A DNA stretch of 64,000 nt from Salinispirillum sp. LH 10-3-1 (GTDB taxonomy: Bacteria; Pseudomonadota; Gammaproteobacteria; Pseudomonadales; Natronospirillaceae), in assembly GCF_030643825.1 (NCBI RefSeq), contig NZ_CP101717.1, forward strand, positions 1,860,001-1,924,000, read 5' to 3'. Below are positions 28,496 through 36,879 of the stretch, piece by piece (position 1 is the stretch's first letter; every line of letters begins with the position of its first letter). The notes beneath the pieces are model-generated. The model did no database searches and was not told where the DNA came from. It saw only the letters and a program-made list of their open reading frames with translations. The position numbers and the translations under genes were made by a program.

Positions 28496-30466
28496 CTATA
28501 CCTTAACGCCAATACTGGCTTTTTTCCTAACGGATCGTGCGCGCGGCGTGCGTTTATTGCCAAAGCTTTTACCGGGTCTTTTTCCTAACCCGGCCAAGCC
28601 CTTGGGCACGACGGTTCTGAGCTGGTTACACAGCTCGGTTAAGCCTTGTTCGAGCGGCTGCATAAGATCCTCGTAACGTGCTTTTCTGTCGGCGATGTCG
28701 CCCAGCACAGATTCCCAACGAGCGGTTAAATCCGGCTGGGTGATGCGCGCAGGCAAGGCATGTATCAACGCCCTGCCCGCTGCTGTGCCGTGAATGTTCT
28801 TACCCTGACGTTGCAGAAAACCACGCTTAAACAGCAATTCAATAATACCTGCCCGTGTCGCTTCAGTTCCCAGGCCATCGGTTTCTTTCAGTATGCTCTT
28901 TAACGAGGCATCGCTGACGAACCGACTGATGCCGGTCATGGCCGCCAGCAAGGTAGCCTCGGTAAAGGGCTTCGGTGGCGTGGTGTGTTTTTCCAGACAC
29001 TCGGCCTGTAACGATTGCAACGGCTGCCCGTCGGTTAATCCACCGTTCAATATTGGCAAGGGCTGTGCTACCGGGGCATCCTCTGAACGGCGAGCGCTGG
29101 GAAACAATGCTTTCCAACCTAAGTCTTGGGTATCGGTCTGGCTGGCCCGAAACAACCCGCCGGCAATGGTGACATCCAACTGCGTGTCGATCTTCTTCCA
29201 CACCGGCATAAATTGCGCCAAATAGCTCCGGCAGATCAATCCGTACACTTTCAACTCATTCGGGTTCAAACGCGTCAGGTGACGTTGTGTCGGTATAATG
29301 GCGTGGTGTGCTCCCACCTTGGCATCGTTCCATGCTTTGCTTTTTTGCTTGAGATTTAATCGGCCACCGGTATCGCTAAAACCGGAATGATTGAGGTTGC
29401 TTAAGCTGGTTTCAATCGCCTTGGTCACAGCGGCAGCTTCGGCAAAGTGTTCGACGGGTAGGTGGCGGCTATCGGAGCGAGGGTAGGTAATGGCTTTGTG
29501 GGTTTCGTAGAGTGACTGGGCGGTATCGAGCACCTGCTGCGCACTCATCCCAAAAGCACGATTGGCCTCCATCTGTAAACTCGACAGACTGTGTGGTAAC
29601 GGTGCAGGTTGATTAATGGCCTTCCGCTCCAGCCGGGTAACACGTGCCGGTTGGAAACTGACCCGTTGCACTACGTTCTGGGCCAACGCGTAAGAGAGAT
29701 TACGGCCCTGCTCATCCAGCCAGCGTTCGCACGCATCGCTGGGTATCCATTTAGCGCTGAAGGACTCACCCTGCTCCGTTTCCAGCCAGGCAATCACATC
29801 GTAATAAGATTGGCTGACAAACGCTTCGATGCTGTCGTCCCGCTCAACAACCAATCCCAATACCGGTGTTTGTACCCGGCCGATCGACAAAACGCCCTGA
29901 TACCCGGCGACCTTGCCTTGCAACGTCATCGCCCTGGTCAGGTTAATGCCATAAAGCCAATCGGCTCGAGCGCGAGCCAGCGCCGAAGTCGACAGCGCTT
30001 GAAAGTCTGCATTGGGTTTCAATTGACGCAATGAACGCTCTACTGCAGCCCGGTTAAGGTCGGCAATCAGCAAACGCTGGGTGGTGGCCTTTTTGGCGGC
30101 GGGTACCTTTAAAAAGGCAAGAACCTCATCGACCAGCAACTGGCCTTCGCGATCCGGGTCACCGGCATGCACGAGCTGGTCGGCTTCTTTCACCAGCTTG
30201 CGCAGCACGCTCAACTGACTGCCTACCTGCTTGCGCGGTACCAACCGCCATTGCTGCGGCACAATGGGCAGATCATCGTGACGCCATTGTTTAAAGGCCG
30301 GGTCGTATGCATCCGGGTCAGCTTGCTCCAATAAATGGCCAATACACCAGCTCACCACATCGCCATTGGCAAAGCGAATACAACCGGCCTCTTTCTTACC
30401 TGTACCGGGCAAGGCATCTGCAATGGCACGAGCGAGGCTGGGTTTTTCGGCAATAAAAAGGCGCAT
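28496..30466 (-). CDS. topB: DNA topoisomerase III
   Basis: A 656-aa type IA topoisomerase. The Toprim domain is at the N-terminus (MRLFIAEKPSLARAIADAL; acidic HAGDPDREGQLLVDEV). The catalytic Tyr is in AITYPRSDSRHLP. A basic C-terminal tail (KRPGKSFGNKRTPRARSVRK) replaces zinc fingers. Length and motifs match TopB, which decatenates replication intermediates. The ATG at 30466 is chosen over a TTG 12 bp upstream because it begins exactly at the conserved MRLFIAEKPS. Confidence 0.92.
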   Translation of the reverse strand: MRLFIAEKPSLARAIADALPGTGKKEAGCIRFANGDVVSWCIGHLLEQADPDAYDPAFKQWRHDDLPIVPQQWRLVPRKQVGSQLSVLRKLVKEADQLVHAGDPDREGQLLVDEVLAFLKVPAAKKATTQRLLIADLNRAAVERSLRQLKPNADFQALSTSALARARADWLYGINLTRAMTLQGKVAGYQGVLSIGRVQTPVLGLVVERDDSIEAFVSQSYYDVIAWLETEQGESFSAKWIPSDACERWLDEQGRNLSYALAQNVVQRVSFQPARVTRLERKAINQPAPLPHSLSSLQMEANRAFGMSAQQVLDTAQSLYETHKAITYPRSDSRHLPVEHFAEAAAVTKAIETSLSNLNHSGFSDTGGRLNLKQKSKAWNDAKVGAHHAIIPTQRHLTRLNPNELKVYGLICRSYLAQFMPVWKKIDTQLDVTIAGGLFRASQTDTQDLGWKALFPSARRSEDAPVAQPLPILNGGLTDGQPLQSLQAECLEKHTTPPKPFTEATLLAAMTGISRFVSDASLKSILKETDGLGTEATRAGIIELLFKRGFLQRQGKNIHGTAAGRALIHALPARITQPDLTARWESVLGDIADRKARYEDLMQPLEQGLTELCNQLRTVVPKGLAGLGKRPGKSFGNKRTPRARSVRKKASIGVKV

Positions 30467-30539
30467 GGACTGATTCAATTAACATGTATGGATATACAGT
30501 ATAATGAATGAATAGCAGAATCAAGGTTGGCAGTGTCGC

Positions 30540-31481
30540 CTATCGACCGGCCAGACCGGATTGAGTTATGACCCAAGCCCAGAGAATCTCATTCACCTCC
30601 GGAACAATCGGCGTATCGCAGGAACTGGCGTAGCTCAGGATTGATGACTCTCCAGCTTGAAGCCGCAACATATGATCCATATTCTCTATGATATGAACAT
30701 CGGTTGGGCTCGGTGAAATATCTTTTATCAGCAGAGTATCATCGGGGTGGCACTGAAAATCTTTACTGCCACCAATAGCCAGTATCGGATGCTTCGTGCT
30801 CTTCAAGAACGCCTTAACGTCATAATTGAACGTCTCTCGATAAAACTTTGTACTCACCCTGGAAAAGGAAACCCACACTCTCTTAGCTTTGGTTTTTTCA
30901 ACCTTTCTCCGGAGCTTGGTCATGGTGGCCAATGGGTTCTTACTGTAAAGGAAAAGGCGCGCCAACTTGCCTTTTATTCCCGTCATTTTTTCTAAATCGC
31001 GATTAAGTACCTCGGCATTTTTAACGGCATCTTCCTCGAAGCTCCTGAGGCTGGCGCACAGCATCACCAGCCCGGCCAAGTGCTCTCGCCTTGCAGCGAT
31101 TTCAGGAGCCAACACAGCGCCCTCACTGTGCCCTAAAACGAATATCTTTTCCGAATCTATTTTTTCTGACTGCCTGCTAAGAAAATCAATCGCCGCACAG
31201 GCATCGTCAACCATCTCAGACAAGCCAGCAACGCTAAAATCCCCTTCACTTTTACCGCAGCCTCTTTTGTCATAACGCAATGAAGCAATGCCTTGTTCCG
31301 ACAAACTTTTAGAAATTTGCTGGAATATTTGGGTGTTGAAACCCGACATATTGCCGTCTCTGTCTTGAGCTCCACTGCCATGAACCATTATTACGCAGGG
31401 TAATGGTGTGTCACTCTTGGGCACAGTAAGAGTACCTGCAAGGGATATTTTACCCGATGGAAAAGTGATTTCCTCATTCAT
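30540..31481 (-). CDS. alpha/beta-hydrolase family protein
   Basis: A 313-aa serine hydrolase of the dipeptidyl-peptidase/acyl-esterase-like group. The oxyanion region is VIMVHGSGAQDRDGNM, the nucleophile elbow is VLGHSEGAVLAPEIA, the acid is probably in GGSKDFQCHPDD and the His in NMDHMLR. No signal peptide, so probably cytoplasmic. The substrate cannot be told. Lower GC and different codon use from its neighbours are visible by eye, so it may have been acquired by transfer. Confidence 0.8.
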   Translation of the reverse strand: MNEEITFPSGKISLAGTLTVPKSDTPLPCVIMVHGSGAQDRDGNMSGFNTQIFQQISKSLSEQGIASLRYDKRGCGKSEGDFSVAGLSEMVDDACAAIDFLSRQSEKIDSEKIFVLGHSEGAVLAPEIAARREHLAGLVMLCASLRSFEEDAVKNAEVLNRDLEKMTGIKGKLARLFLYSKNPLATMTKLRRKVEKTKAKRVWVSFSRVSTKFYRETFNYDVKAFLKSTKHPILAIGGSKDFQCHPDDTLLIKDISPSPTDVHIIENMDHMLRLQAGESSILSYASSCDTPIVPEVNEILWAWVITQSGLAGR

Positions 31482-31807
31482 ACCAATCTCCCTTTGAACG
31501 TTAACTCCCGTCGTCCGTGCAGTCTATTGCACATTCACTGTGGGTGTATGCCATCATTCATAGAGCTATCAGCTCGCCCTCAATGTTGACTCTGACTCAA
31601 TCCTATACCAATCTTCGTCAATAAGCTTTTTACTCTTGGTAAGGCACTTCAAACTTGGTGGTCGAGTAAACTACTTGCAGCAATATTTTTGGTGTGCGGC
31701 GATGATTGCTCTGTCGATGTGAAAATTGAAATTGATAACCTCTTTTCAGCCAAGCTCACAAAAACCAATCCCGGCATGGGCTACGTTCTGGGCAGCTTAG
31801 CCCTGCC
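31482..31807. other. non-coding stretch (326 bp)
   Basis: The stretch holds the upstream region of the hydrolase gene and the 3' flank of the acyltransferase gene. A 63-codon plus-strand frame at 31689-31880 overlaps the acyltransferase gene and has no ribosome site or recognisable product. I see no repeat, tRNA or clear terminator. It may contain a decayed gene, but nothing identifiable remains. Confidence 0.4.
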
Positions 31808-32440
31808 TTACTGCGTATCATGCTTTTCTCGCGGCTCGTTGCGCATGGCGGCCAACGGTGCTGATAACCGCTCTGTATGACGTGGTTCAACGCCGCGATA
31901 GAATTCCAGCACTTGCTTCATATCCGCATCCATATCCTCGCTCGGCATCACTAACCCCGGAAAAGACACTTCTTTCTTCTTGTAGTCGGCGGTCGCGACA
32001 ACGATCGGCACTCCTGCAGCACTGGCAATACGCCAGAATCCAGATTTCCATTGGCTAGCACCATCGCGTGTGCCTTCTGGCGAAACAATCACCATGAATT
32101 GCGCATGCGCATTCAACTGATCAACCGTTTGCTGCACTACATCGCGCGCGCTGTTGCGATCAATCGGCATAGCGCCCAACCAGCGCAACAACAAGCCGAG
32201 CGGGCCAACAAACGCACTGTCTTTAACCATCACTCGTGCGTCTAATCGCAACATGGCCATCGCCGACAGAGTGACGACGCCATCCCAGTTAGAGGTATGA
32301 GGGCCACCGATCAATATGGCTTTGGAAACGTTCGGCAACTGCCCTGTCACTTTCCATCCGAACAGCGACAAAATCAAACGGCCAAGCAGACTGGAAAACG
32401 CATTGCCGCGACGCGGCAACTGAGATTCGGGTAGGGACAT
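31808..32440 (-). CDS. PlsC-type acyltransferase
   Basis: A 210-aa phospholipid/glycerol acyltransferase. Motif I is PHTSNWDG (HxxxxD form), the block II region is PIDRNSARDVVQQT and block III is VSPEGTRDG. One hydrophobic stretch near the N-terminus suggests peripheral inner-membrane association. It resembles the short YihG-like/1-acyl-glycerol-3-phosphate acyltransferase group; the exact acyl acceptor is not certain. The ATG at 32440 has TTGGAG 5 nt upstream. Confidence 0.85.
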   Translation of the reverse strand: MSLPESQLPRRGNAFSSLLGRLILSLFGWKVTGQLPNVSKAILIGGPHTSNWDGVVTLSAMAMLRLDARVMVKDSAFVGPLGLLLRWLGAMPIDRNSARDVVQQTVDQLNAHAQFMVIVSPEGTRDGASQWKSGFWRIASAAGVPIVVATADYKKKEVSFPGLVMPSEDMDADMKQVLEFYRGVEPRHTERLSAPLAAMRNEPREKHDTQ

Positions 32441-32455
32441 TAAAACTCCAAGCAA

Positions 32456-32865
32456 AAAAGATGGTGCGCTAGCACATGCACTCTATGAAAGGCCAAGAAA
32501 GCATATAGGCGCGTTGTGATTGTATGGCAATACCTTGAATATCCAACATTTTAAAACGTGAACAACGCGAGCAAATGTTACCTGGTAACCATCTGTCAAA
32601 CAAAGTATGACTCAAATAAACGCCCTCCGATAAAGTTCGGGTGATTCAATCCTGACTCTTCTCTGAAAGTCACATCCCCCCTAATGATGGCATGGCTTCG
32701 ATCATTCGGTCTTCTGCTGTCTCTCCCGAAAACCTAACCTTTGGTGTAGGATTAGCTCAGTCGATTTCCTTCGACCAAAGGTATGTTCAAAGCCAAAGGT
32801 CTGGCTAGCAGCGTTAACGCCATGGCGTTAGCTGTTTGTGCTATCTATGCTTTCAGGGTTTGTTC
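32456..32865. other. non-coding stretch (410 bp) between divergent genes
   Basis: The region separates the acyltransferase and nuclease genes and must hold both promoters. It contains an inverted pair ACCTTTGGT (32737-32745) / ACCAAAGGT (32774-32782), a further copy CCAAAGGT at 32793-32800 and a 16-bp palindrome at 32815-32830. No credible ORF or RNA gene was seen. Confidence 0.45.
32815..32830. repeat. 16-bp perfect palindrome upstream of the nuclease gene
   Basis: TAACGCCATGGCGTTA is self-complementary over its full length and lies 36 bp before the start of the nuclease gene, a position suited to an operator or an mRNA 5' hairpin. Confidence 0.5.
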
Positions 32866-34008
32866 ATGTCCTTAATGTGGCGTCTCTTCAGTCTCGCCTG
32901 TTCAGCACTGATGCTGTCGCTCGTCATCGCCTCCAGTGCAATGGCACTGAATTCCGGTGTTCGACTCGCCTCATGGAACATCCAAAACTTTGGCTGGAAT
33001 AACGATAAGTCTCTCCCAGCCGTCGCTCGGGTTGCGGCTAAGTTCGATTTCCTTGCCATACAGGAAGTCATGAACGCGACGGCGGTCGAAAGCTTGGCGG
33101 AGCAACTCGAACGGGATACGGGCGAATCGTGGCAAGTAATGTACTCGGATCGACTGGGACGCAGAACCTACCGCGAGAAGTACGCCTTTTTATGGCGCGA
33201 ATCAGTAATCCAGTATGATGGTCAAGCCGTGGTGTACATTGACGATGCCGATCAGTTTGCTCGTCCACCCTATTCAGCCCGTTTCCGCATCAAGGCTACT
33301 CAACATACTTTCGTAGCGTCCACTGTGCACATCACCTATGGCAATCGTGTTGCCGATCGCTTGCCGGAGATACACGCTTTAACACGTTACTGGGAATGGC
33401 TGCGTGAAGTGTATCCCGAAGATCAGAATCGCATCTTGCTGATGGGTGATTTTAATCTCCCGCCTAGCCATGTGGGTTTTGCGCCTTTGCTGGCCGTTGC
33501 CCAACCGTTGATTACCGAAGGCGCTACCACACTGGGCACCCGAGATGGCGTATTTGCAAACCTGTATGACAACATCTTTGTGCCGCACAACACGACATTG
33601 AACATCACCCAATCAGGTCTGCTGAAATTTCCACAACGGCTTTCCCTGACCACGGAAACCTACTGGTCACATGAAGCCGCGAGAGCCCATGTATCGGATC
33701 ATGTGCCGGTGTATGCCATGATCAATGGCGCAATACCCTACGCCATGGTGGCAAAACCTATTGCGATTGACAGTAACCTACTGCTCGCCGTTATCCCGAC
33801 ACCCATGAGAGAGGACTGTGTTGATTTGAATGGCAGCACCGTGGATGAGCTGCAGGCGCTACCACATGTCGGACTCGCGCGTGCCCAAGCCATCATCACA
33901 GGCCGATTCTGGCCTTCGGCACTGGCCTTAACTGCAATCTCAGGTCTGTCATCCGGACGTGTACAAGACATCATCGATTCGGGGCTGTTGTGTGAGCCCT
34001 TACAGTAA
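32866..34008 (+). CDS. secreted endonuclease/exonuclease/phosphatase-fold nuclease with C-terminal HhH
   Basis: A 380-aa exported protein. After a signal peptide (LFSLACSALMLSLVIASSAM then AL) comes a DNase I-like EEP domain: ASWNIQNFGWN, AIQEVMN, LMGDFNLPPSH and catalytic VSDHVPVYAM. The C-terminus (about residues 320-380) has DLNGSTVDELQALPHVGLAR and a second half-motif, a ComEA-like helix-hairpin-helix for DNA binding. A secreted DNA-binding nuclease for nutrient scavenging is plausible. The ATG at 32866 has AGGG about 9 nt upstream. Confidence 0.85.
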   Translation: MSLMWRLFSLACSALMLSLVIASSAMALNSGVRLASWNIQNFGWNNDKSLPAVARVAAKFDFLAIQEVMNATAVESLAEQLERDTGESWQVMYSDRLGRRTYREKYAFLWRESVIQYDGQAVVYIDDADQFARPPYSARFRIKATQHTFVASTVHITYGNRVADRLPEIHALTRYWEWLREVYPEDQNRILLMGDFNLPPSHVGFAPLLAVAQPLITEGATTLGTRDGVFANLYDNIFVPHNTTLNITQSGLLKFPQRLSLTTETYWSHEAARAHVSDHVPVYAMINGAIPYAMVAKPIAIDSNLLLAVIPTPMREDCVDLNGSTVDELQALPHVGLARAQAIITGRFWPSALALTAISGLSSGRVQDIIDSGLLCEPLQ

Positions 34009-34154
34009 AACGACTTCACCGACTACTCTCAAACGAGCGCCTCCCAATCATCTTCCGCTACCGGCTATGTGGAGCTCTTGAATTCCAGAACACTCCCACG
34101 CAACCGCTCAAGAGGGGTAATCCCCCCATTTATAAGCGGGCTCGGAAGTAGAGC

Positions 34155-34975
34155 TTAGGCCACCAAGGCCAACTTCTGTTGAGGGGTTATCCCTTCAAGC
34201 CCCATATTGGGACGCTCGTTATTGTAGTACCAGAGCCAACGTGTCGCATAGTCTTGGACTTCTTCAGTACTTTCAAACAAGTACTGAGTCAGTCAATCAT
34301 AGCGTACAGTACGATTGTAGCGCTCGATATAGGCATTTTGTTGCGGCTTTCCTGGCTGGATGAACGCCAACGGTATGTCCTGTCTTTCCGCCCATGCGGC
34401 CAGCTTGTCACTGATGTACTCCGGCCCATTATCACAGCGAATCGAATTTGGCTTGCCTCGCCATTCGATGATCTGATCTAAGGCCCGCATTACGCGCTCC
34501 GCAGGCAAGGAAAGACCAACCTCGATACCCAAGCCCTCTCGATTAAAATCGTCAATGACATTGAAGAGTCGATAGCTACGACCGTCACCGAGCTGATCGT
34601 GCATGAAGTCCATAGACCAACTGTCGTTGATGGCTTCTGGCTCTGCCAAAGGCTCTGGCTTCTCGCGCATCAAGCGCTTCTTCGGTTTAATCCGAAGGTT
34701 CAGTTCCAGTTCGCAATAAATACGGTAGACGCGCTTATGGTTCCAACGAAAGCCCTTCACATTGCGCAGGTACAGAAAGCACAGCCCCAGTTCTTCCAGT
34801 TGTCGGTAAACCGGGTCAGCCACTCGGCTATCTCAGCGTTCTCATCGTTGAGCTTAGCCCGGTACCGATAGCAGGTTTCGCTGATGCTGAAGATCCAACA
34901 CGCCAGCCTGATACTGATACCTTTATCCGCCACGGCTCTCTGCGCCATCTCACGACGTCGAGACGGCTTCACCAC
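34155..34975 (-). pseudogene. IS3-family transposase OrfB, frameshifted and with a nonsense codon
   Basis: The first frame (34975 down to about 34800) reads MVKPSRRREMAQRAVADKG and on to WKNWG, then shifts: the adjacent frame continues [20 protein letters not shown] and carries the DDE core ([37 protein letters not shown]). There a TGA at 34293-34295 interrupts; the sequence continues in frame as LTQYLFESTEEVQDYATRWL to a TAA at 34155. Family members have Trp at the TGA position, so TGG to TGA is likely. A small deletion at NWG explains the frameshift. Confidence 0.85.
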
Positions 34976-35221
34976 TTTTTTTCAATGGCTTCCTTAAGAA
35001 TGTCCGATTTCAGACGTTCTTCGGCGTACATCTTTTTGAGCCGACGATTTTCATCTTCCAGCTCCTTTAACCGGGTCATCATTGAGGCATCCATACCACC
35101 GAACTTGGCGCGCCACTTGTAAAAGGTGGCGCTGCTCATGCCGTGCTCACGACACAGCTCAGGAACGGGCACGCCGTTCTCTGCTTGCTTCAGAATGGAC
35201 AGTATTTGGCTATCAGTAAAA
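34969..35221 (-). pseudogene. IS3-family transposase OrfA lacking its start
   Basis: The HTH protein reads FTDSQILSILKQAENGVPVP then ELCREHGMSSATFYKWRAKF and a coiled coil (LKELEDENRRLKKMYAEERL), as in IS407-type OrfA. The usual first few residues and ATG are missing: upstream sequence from 35222 is the terminal repeat of the neighbouring element. A GTG at 35247 gives an open frame but lies within that foreign repeat and has no proper ribosome site. Confidence 0.8.
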
Positions 35222-35284
35222 TGAATCGCCACTAATTTGCTAGACACCTAACAGTTAGAGAAAATGACTGAAAAAGAGGTGTCT

Positions 35285-35563
35285 ATGAGTCACAAACGTT
35301 ACCCTGATGAATTTAAGATTGAAGCGGTTAAACAAGTCACTGTTGCTGGCCACAGTGTTGCTGATGTCGCACAACGCTTGGGCACAACAACGCACAGCCT
35401 GTATGCATGGATCAAACGCTTTGGCCCGAGTGCTCAGCAGCATCAACAAGAGTCAGAAGAAGCGGCTGAGATCCGTCGTCTGAAGAAGGAGCTCCAGCGT
35501 GTTACTTCAGAGCGCGACTTGTTAAAAAAAGCCGCGGCGTACTTCGCAAGCCACCCCGAGTAA
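35285..35563 (+). CDS. IS3-family transposase OrfA
   Basis: A 92-aa HTH protein (MSHKRYPDEFKIEAVKQVTV, VADVAQRLGTTTHSLYAWIK) with coiled coil (AAEIRRLKKELQRVTSERDL), as in IS51-group elements. The ATG at 35285 has GAGGTG 4 nt upstream. The run of seven A at 35524-35530 allows -1 slippage into orfB. Confidence 0.9.
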   Translation: MSHKRYPDEFKIEAVKQVTVAGHSVADVAQRLGTTTHSLYAWIKRFGPSAQQHQQESEEAAEIRRLKKELQRVTSERDLLKKAAAYFASHPE

Positions 35564-36432
35564 GGTACGTCTTTATTAAGCAACATCAGGCCAGCCACCC
35601 CATTAGGCGTTTGTGCTGGTTGCTTGATGTGCATCCCAGCGGGTACTACGCATGGCTTCGGGACCCGAAGTCTTTGCGACAAAAGGCTAATGAACGTCTG
35701 ACCGGTCAAATCAAACAATTTTGGCTGGAATCAGGTGGTGTGTACGGCTATCGCAAGATCCATCGTGACTTGCAGGATGTTGGACAGCCTTGTGGTATTA
35801 ACCGAGTGCATCGTCTAATGAAAGGCGCGGGACTCGAAGCCAAAGTTGGATATAGAAAACCAAGGGCTCATAAGGGGCTGGCACATGTTGTTACGGCCAA
35901 TGTACTGGATCGGCAATTTAATCCATCCGGCCCTGACCAATCATGGGTAACGGACATCACATACATCAAAACACACGAAGGCTGGCTGTACTTGGGTGCA
36001 GTAATGGATTTGTTTTCGCGCCGTATCATCGGCTGGTCGATGGGTGCCAGGATAACTAAAGAACTGGCTCTTGATGCGTTGCTGATGGCCGTATGGCGAC
36101 GAAGGCCTAAAAGAGAGGTCATCGTGCATTCAGACCAAGGAAGCCAATATACGAGCCATGATTGGGGTGAGTTTTTAACAGCACATAACTTAGTCGGCAG
36201 CATGAGTCGTCGCGGGAACTGCCATGACAATGCGGTGGCAGAAAGCTTTTTCCAGCTACTGAAGCGGGAACGAATCAGGCGCAGGATATATACGACAAGA
36301 GAAGAGGCTCGAGTCGACATCTTCGACTACATTGAGTTGTTTTATAACCCGGTGCGCCGACACAATTCCAATGATCTGCTGTCACCGGTAGAGTATGAGA
36401 AGCGTTACAATGAGAGGCTGGAAAGTGTCTAG
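35524..36432 (+). CDS. IS3-family transposase OrfB (read by -1 frameshift from OrfA)
   Basis: From the A7 slippery site the -1 frame is open (KKSRGVLRKPPRVRYVFIKQ onward) to 36432. The integrase core has the DDE residues: D in SWVTDITYIKTHEG, D in IVHSDQGSQYTS and E in NAVAESFFQLLKRERI. An HTH_21-type region (VYGYRKIHRDLQDVGQPCGI) precedes it. The frame is intact, so this copy could still be active. Confidence 0.9.
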   Translation, partial: KKSRGVLRKPPRVRYVFIKQHQASHPIRRLCWLLDVHPSGYYAWLRDPKSLRQKANERLTGQIKQFWLESGGVYGYRKIHRDLQDVGQPCGINRVHRLMKGAGLEAKVGYRKPRAHKGLAHVVTANVLDRQFNPSGPDQSWVTDITYIKTHEGWLYLGAVMDLFSRRIIGWSMGARITKELALDALLMAVWRRRPKREVIVHSDQGSQYTSHDWGEFLTAHNLVGSMSRRGNCHDNAVAESFFQLLKRERIRRRIYTTREEARVDIFDYIELFYNPVRRHNSNDLLSPVEYEKRYNERLESV

Positions 36433-36494
36433 CATGCTAGTGGCGATTCAGTTGTGGTCAAATTTGGAAATTCACCAAAAGATCAAATGTAATA

Positions 36495-36526
36495 TTGGTC
36501 ACCGTTTGGTCACCGTTTGGTCACCG
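36495..36526. repeat. 11-bp tandem repeat, about three copies
   Basis: TTGGTCACCGT is repeated at 36495-36505 and 36506-36516, with a third copy to 36526 (TTGGTCACCG). It lies between the IS element and the tRNA genes. Direct repeats of this look can be binding-site arrays or remains of an integrative element near a tRNA. Confidence 0.7.
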
Positions 36527-36630
36527 ACAAAAAATGCAGGTGTTAAGGGTATCAGGTTTAACGCTTGCTTCGGAGCGGATTGGGATTGGAGTTGCTTGAC
36601 TGAAATGCCCATGAATAATGAGCGGACATA

Positions 36631-36658
36631 AAAAAAGCAGCCCTGAGGCTGCTTTTTT
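36631..36658. terminator. strong bidirectional terminator after the tRNA genes
   Basis: A stem AGCAGCC / GGCTGCT with loop CTGA is flanked by an A-run on the left and a T-run on the right, so T-tracts follow on both strands. It terminates the tRNA transcript on the minus strand, 5 bp after the CCA end. Confidence 0.9.
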
Positions 36659-36663
36659 AAATC

Positions 36664-36739
<76 letters not shown>

Positions 36740-36740
36740 A

Positions 36741-36816
36741 TGGCGTCCCCTAGGGGACTCGAACCCCTGTTACCGCCGTGAAAGGGCGGTGTCCTAGGCC
36801 ACTAGACGAAGGGGAC
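36741..36816 (-). tRNA. tRNA-Glu (TTC)
   Basis: A 76-nt tRNA on the minus strand: acceptor GTCCCCT paired with AGGGGAC, D-arm GTCTAGTGGCCTAGGAC, anticodon stem CCGCC/GGCGG with loop CTTTCAC (anticodon TTC), T-loop GTTCGAGTC and encoded CCA. It is separated from tRNA-Gly by one base and transcribed first. Confidence 0.97.
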
Positions 36817-36838
36817 GCATTTCCTTCGAACGAGGCGA

Positions 36839-36867
36839 ATAATACGGACTCACCCTGTAGGTGTCAA
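36839..36867 (-). promoter_or_regulatory. sigma70 promoter of the tRNA-Glu/tRNA-Gly operon
   Basis: A perfect -35 TTGACA (36862-36867), 17-bp spacer and -10 TATTAT (36839-36844) on the minus strand, about 23 bp before tRNA-Glu, followed by a GC-rich stretch (CGCC) as in stringently controlled tRNA promoters. Confidence 0.9.
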
Positions 36868-36879
36868 CAAATTATTTAG

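Larger units (their letters stand above)
34116..35221 (-). mobile_element. decayed IS3-family element (IS407-like), truncated by the next IS
   Basis: An OrfA/OrfB pair on the minus strand. The 3' end is near 34116, where GGTAATCCCCCCATT resembles the terminal repeat of this group; the exact tip is uncertain. The 5' end is cut at 35221, inside the first codons of orfA, by the adjoining IS3 element. OrfB carries a frameshift near 34800 and an in-frame TGA at 34293-34295. It cannot make an active transposase. Confidence 0.8.
35222..36450 (+). mobile_element. IS3-family insertion sequence (IS51-like), about 1229 bp
   Basis: The ends are a 26-bp inverted repeat with about 23-24 matches: the left end begins TGAATCGCCACTAATTTGCT and the right end, read inward, begins TGAATCGCCACTAGCATGCT, both continuing AGACAC. 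The interior has orfA and orfB joined by an A7 slippery site. No target duplication is visible (AAA before, GTT after), so one flank was probably lost or rearranged after insertion into the neighbouring IS. Confidence 0.85.

Noticed and set aside
31689-31880. 63-codon plus-strand frame in the gap before the acyltransferase gene
   Set aside because: It overlaps the acyltransferase gene antisense, has no ribosome site and no recognisable sequence.
35222-35247. GTG start giving a full-looking orfA for the decayed IS3 element
   Set aside because: These bases are the inverted repeat of the neighbouring IS, matched at 36425-36450, so the start is accidental.
36495-36526. Short direct repeats that could suggest a CRISPR array
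   Set aside because: Units are 11 bp, directly abutting with no spacers, and no cas genes are present.
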